Shown here one piece after another: positions 60,390 through 64,000 of a DNA stretch of 64,000 nt (within the stretch, counting starts at the first letter, position 1; every line of letters starts with the position of its first letter). Under the pieces are notes generated by a model. The model searched no databases, was not told the origin of the DNA, and saw only the letters and a program-made list of their open reading frames with translations. A program made the translations under genes and the position numbers. The stretch spans positions 4,199,765 to 4,263,764 of the forward strand of contig NC_057767.1 of NCBI RefSeq assembly GCF_010389155.1. Reading direction: 5' to 3'. The stretch is from Erigeron canadensis (Eukaryota > Streptophyta > Magnoliopsida > Asterales > Asteraceae).

Positions 60390-62254
60390 TAGGAAGGAGT
60401 GGTAAATTTATACCCAAACTTACCCAAATCATCTTCCAATCAAAATCCTCCAACTCACTACTACTCAATTCTTACCCAAATCACTGGCAACACATACCCA
60501 ATTCTTATCCAATTTCAATTTCTTTTCAAATATTTTTTCCTACATAAATATATTATTAAAACTTAAACAAACATTACACAACACATAAAAAAACAATACA
60601 TAATCAACGGAAAAAAAAACATACATAAAAATAAAAAGACTACAATTATTAAGGGAACAAACTAATCGTCGAGAAATGCCAAGTCTTGAGCCCACACATG
60701 TTCGGTGAGGTCATAACGAAGACGATGATGGATGTCTTCGTTTAGTAGCTCACCTAAGACGCTATCGTCGAACACCGGTTGGACCGGCGGGTCCATTATG
60801 TGAACCGGTGAGATTGCTCTGCCATCGCCTTTTATGATCATGTTGTGTAAAATACAAGCCGCATAAACATACTGTGCGATCTTGTCTTTGATCATGGGTC
60901 GAAGAGGACGCCTAAGAATTTTCCATTTCCCTTTTAGAATCCCAAATGCACGCTCCACGTCTTTCCTCGCCGCCTCTTGTAGCTTCTTGAATCTTTTATC
61001 TTTCGGGTTAGTAGGATACGGGTATGCTTTTACAAACGTCGAGTACTTGCTGTAGATACCGTCGGTTAGATAGAAACCGCGTATGTACTCTCGACCATTA
61101 ACGACAAATCAAGTATTCGGGGCCGTGCCATTTCGCTCCGTGAGATACAAGTCGGATTGTTTCAACACGTTTATGTCGTTGTTTGAACCGGCCGCACCAA
61201 AATAAGCATGCCAAATCCACGTATCTTGAGAAGCGGTGATCTCAAGCATAATAGTGGGAACGCCATGGTCGCCTCTCGTATATTGTCCTCTCAAGTGTCT
61301 AGGACAATTTAACCACTCAACGTGTGTACAATCGATGCTACCAAGCATCCCCGACATGTGATGGTGTTGTTCGTGTTCCTCGAAAATGCGAGCAACCTCG
61401 TGTTGAGTAGGCCTACGTAAGTACTCTCGACCATACAACTTAATGATGGCGTCACAAAAATGGCCAAGAGACTCGCGCCCGGTTCAAGCGGCCATATGCA
61501 AGTACTCATCGTACTCGTCGGGCGGATTGCCCGTAGCGAGTTGACGTACCGCCGAGCATATTTTTGGGATCTTCCTAAAGCTTCTTTTCCTACGCGCATT
61601 GAACCCCTCTTGAAAATATGGAAAATTTGCTTCGATATTGTCGACGATTTTTAAAAACATGGTTTTCTCCATACGAAACTTTTTTCGAAGGTAAGCATCG
61701 TCGTATTTTGGTTCGTCAACAAACCAATCATTTAGTAGTATTTGATGACCGACTTCACGTTCTCGATTGACGTATCTACGGTGTTGAACGTCGTTAGAGT
61801 TTGCCGTGTCGTCCATCCATTGAACCGCGTTTTGCAAAAAGTGAACATCGGTCTCGGATGACGAAGTCGATTCCACAACGACAGCCCGCGATTCGGAAGA
61901 TGTGGAAGACATTTTCAAGGTGAGGTGGTGATTATTTAGGTGAATGGAGAGAAAGGTGGGGTGGTGTTTGTATATAGTGATGAAGATAGTTGTATGTATA
62001 TTGAAGATGGTTGTATGTATATATATATATTGGAGAAAAAAGGCTTTTTTTTTAAAAATCCGGTCTAACTAGCCATTGGGGGGTGGGGGGGGACCCACGC
62101 CTTTTTAACATTCAAAAACCTTACCCATCGATCGGTTACTTAAGCCGAATTCCTACCCGATTCACCATAGCCGAATGTTACCCGAAACCAAGGAGTGGTG
62201 TAGCCGATCGGCTACCATGTACCCGATGCCTTACCCGACGTGTACTCCCTCCTA
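60390..62254 (-). mobile_element. PIF/Harbinger transposon, 1.87 kb
   Basis: The ends TAGGAAGGAGTGG (left) and ACTCCCTCCTA (right) are short imperfect inverted repeats. The related segment in copy A (AGCCCATAAAGGCCCAAAAAAA at 37094-37115, shown here as blocks AGCCCATAA and CCCAAAAAA) lacks the insert, which fixes the borders within a few bases. Both ends carry several TACCC(A/G)A units, all on the plus strand. It contains a transposase pseudogene but no MYB-like second gene. Confidence 0.85.
60662..61912 (-). pseudogene. Harbinger transposase (Plant_tran/ALP1-like), two in-frame stops
   Basis: One frame from the ATG at 61912 (MSSTSSESRAVVVESTSSSE) to the stop at 60662, 416 codons plus stop. 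It has a helix-turn-helix-like N-terminal region (RMEKTMFLKIVDNIEANFPY) and RQLATGNPPDEYDEYLHMAA. The DDE nuclease residues are the Asp of GSIDCTHVEW, the Asp of GSNNDINVL and the Glu of DVERAFGILKGKW. Two stops interrupt it: TGA at 61484-61486, where family members usually have Arg (a C-to-T change of CGA would explain it), and TGA at 61109-61111, where Ser is usual. No frameshift is seen, so inactivation looks recent. Confidence 0.92.
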
Positions 62255-62690
62255 CCCAAAAAATACAATTATAATGTGATATGTCAAGTCGGCCTAAATC
62301 ACCAATCATTTCCCGCTATCTTTTACCTAACCCCTTTCTTGTTTTTTTTTTTTTGGCGGCAAAAAAGTTTCTTCTTGAAAAATATCTTCATCAATTGATT
62401 ACATAAATCTTGGAATTACAAGCTATGAATTCACGATAGCTGACTCGTATCTCTACGGCCGCCGTAGCCAGTGCCGTTTTTTCCACAATCGCGATTTGAT
62501 TTTTAGTAAACCTGAAGAAGAAGAAGAAGTTGTTGGTTGATAGTAATTCAGAAAAACAAGTTTTGAAGAAGAATTCATCTTCTAAAGGTCCTTACGATCC
62601 CTCGAAACGAAACAGGTAAAGTTATCACCAATACTAGTATATATATATATATCGGAATAAATAAGTTTATTTATTTATTTAGTATTATTA

Positions 62691-62729
62691 TTGTTGTTAT
62701 TGTTGTTGTTGTTGTTGTTGTTGTTGTTA
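62691..62729 (+). repeat. (TTG)n microsatellite
   Basis: About a dozen TTG units with one TTA interruption, in intron 1 of the second deaminase copy. The matching intron of copy A lacks it. Confidence 0.9.
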
Positions 62730-62759
62730 TATTTTGAATAACGAGTTAGTAGTTAGCAT

Positions 62760-62965
62760 TTAAGATACCACAGTGACATCCAATTGGACAGTATGCAGAG
62801 CTAACCACACATGTCTAGGATGAAACTAGGACTCTCGGAACCCCCCCCCCCTCCCCTCCCAACCCCCCATTAATCCACTCTTACAAATGTAGGAAGTGAA
62901 ATTCGAATCCTGGTGGATTTCCCAAGGTCTATGACCTTACCAATGGGCCACCAACCCATTGCGAT
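62760..62965. mobile_element. Possible SINE or tRNA-like repeat
   Basis: Contains GAAATTCGAATCCTGGTGG (like a tRNA B box) and a CCTTACCAATGGGCCACCAAC tail of the kind seen in plant SINE-like repeats; a similar GACTCAAACTCTGG/ACCCATTGGTGGG arrangement is at 23000-23140. Absent from the matching intron of copy A. Ends not defined. Confidence 0.3.
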
Positions 62966-64000
62966 AGTATAGTTTAGTTTATTTATTATTGATCATTGAA
63001 ATTGTTTCCATTAGTAACTTCTTAGATATTCGAGCAATCCCAATTGGACCAGGGGCGAACCGCCGACCTGGTGCTTGTAGGCCACATGAAATTTTTTGCA
63101 TAGTGTAAATTTCAGTAAAACTTTAGGTTGTGTTTAGTTGTAGAAACTGTTTTTTAATTTAGTTTTCAATTTATTGAAAAAATAGATGGGTTTTCCATCT
63201 CTATAAAAAAAAATCAAAATTTTGAAAACGCGTTTAAACTTAAAGTATGTTACGACCGTATCCCCATAAGACCATCAAAGAATGTTGCTTTTTCTGAATT
63301 TGTTTTACATTTTGTGGACATAGCATGAGATATACCCTTACATTCAATGTAGTATTGTTCATTAGATATCTTCTCATAAATTTGGTTCTCTGGAATTATG
63401 ATACAAGAACATTGACAGATGGTGTCAATTTTTAACGCAGATACTTATCATGGGATGACTATTTTATGGCAATTGCATTTCTATCAGCTGAGAGATCCAA
63501 GGATCTTAACAGGCAGGTTGAATTTTTTCTCTTGATGTGTCAAAGTTTGTTGAGTTTTAAATTGTGTACACCATTTTCTATCTTAACCTTTTCTCCATTG
63601 ACACCCGGTTCACCTCCACTTGTGCAAACTTTACATAGTTTTTTACAGAAATCGACAAAACACTTGATGTTTTGTTGTATTCCTTTTTCAGTCTAATGTA
63701 GTCATTTTCTTAACTGCTTTGAGTCAGTTATTATTTTAACTTTTTTTTTTTTTTTTTTTTTGTTGTCGCTTTGTTGGTCTGTCAGGCTGTTTCTAATTTT
63801 GTACTATTATTTTATGTAGGTAGGGGCATGCTTAGTTAGTCAAGATGATATCATACTCGGTAAGAATTTCTGGATATACCAAGTTCTATATATATTTTTG
63901 TAATATAAGTATTTCTAGAGAAATGTTATGTACCCAATATATGCAAACGCTTGTACTATCTTACCATAATTGCAAGAATTTGATCTATGTTGCTGCTTTC

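Larger units (their letters stand above)
62425..63859 (+). pseudogene. dCMP deaminase, second copy, exons 1-3 (decayed)
   Basis: Exon 1 (62425-62615) matches the intact gene but has TAG at codon 5 (62437-62439) and a second stop where the working copy has Arg in the hydrophobic segment (GCGATTTGA against GCGATTCGG). Exon 2 (63441-63516) and exon 3 (63820-63859) stay open and keep their splice sites; exon 2 differs only by a synonymous change and Pro-to-Leu near its end. Exons with the zinc site lie beyond the window. A downstream start could only rescue a protein without the N-terminal segment. Confidence 0.88.
59660..64000 (+). repeat. Segmental duplication, copy B (to window end)
   Basis: Counterpart of 34660-39200 in the same orientation; see the block list there. 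Copy B has lost the doubled promoter segment (single version at 60170-60310). It has gained the Harbinger element (60390-62254), a TTG repeat and a SINE-like stretch, and carries coding lesions. It continues past the window end. Confidence 0.85.

Overview
The window is nuclear DNA of a flowering plant. It shows intron-rich plant genes (nodulin-like MFS transporter, FBA-type F-box protein, TITAN-like, FAR1-like, wall-associated kinase), AT-rich introns with GT/AG borders, many small TIR elements, one LINE and one PIF/Harbinger transposon. A eudicot is clear. The style of the repeats and introns makes Asteraceae my guess, but no single feature proves it.

Left third (1-26.8 kb). The 3' end of a DUF1499-like gene; a complete three-exon nodulin-like MFS transporter; a 6-kb accessory patch (6.4-10.5 kb) holding fragments of at least five genes (LUX-type GARP factor, DExH RNA helicase, F-box/FBA, a copied piece of the neighbouring transporter, a CCHC zinc knuckle) plus nested TIR elements; a small unknown gene; an intact F-box gene; a seven-exon TITAN-like gene (minus strand); a FAR1/MULE-type gene broken by two single-base homopolymer indels that compensate each other; a short ORF derived from the TPR2A region of HOP/STI1; and an argininosuccinate synthase gene that starts without a visible transit peptide.

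Middle (26.8-37.2 kb). Almost gene-free. It holds a hAT-like MITE, a 1.38-kb fold-back palindrome, a second member of a GGGTGTTTGG TIR family, a 397-bp MITE, and one short gene on the minus strand coding only for the C-terminal EAR and CxxC part of an IDD14/15/16 factor.

Right third (37.2-64 kb). A nine-exon dCMP deaminase gene lies tail to tail with a three-exon wall-associated receptor kinase gene. Then come a 2.2-kb hAT-type element with target duplications, a 197-bp hAT MITE with perfect target duplications, a 5'-truncated LINE, two abutting Tourist-like MITEs, and a second, decayed copy of the dCMP deaminase 5' region. Both deaminase copies sit in a direct segmental duplication about 25 kb apart. 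A PIF/Harbinger transposon sits in the second copy, and the first copy preserves the empty site.

Metabolically the window holds arginine biosynthesis (argininosuccinate synthase) and dTMP precursor supply (dCMP deaminase). The genes are not an operon or an obvious plant metabolic cluster. All exon borders were read by eye from splice consensus, reading-frame continuity and family knowledge; no alignment or transcript data were available.
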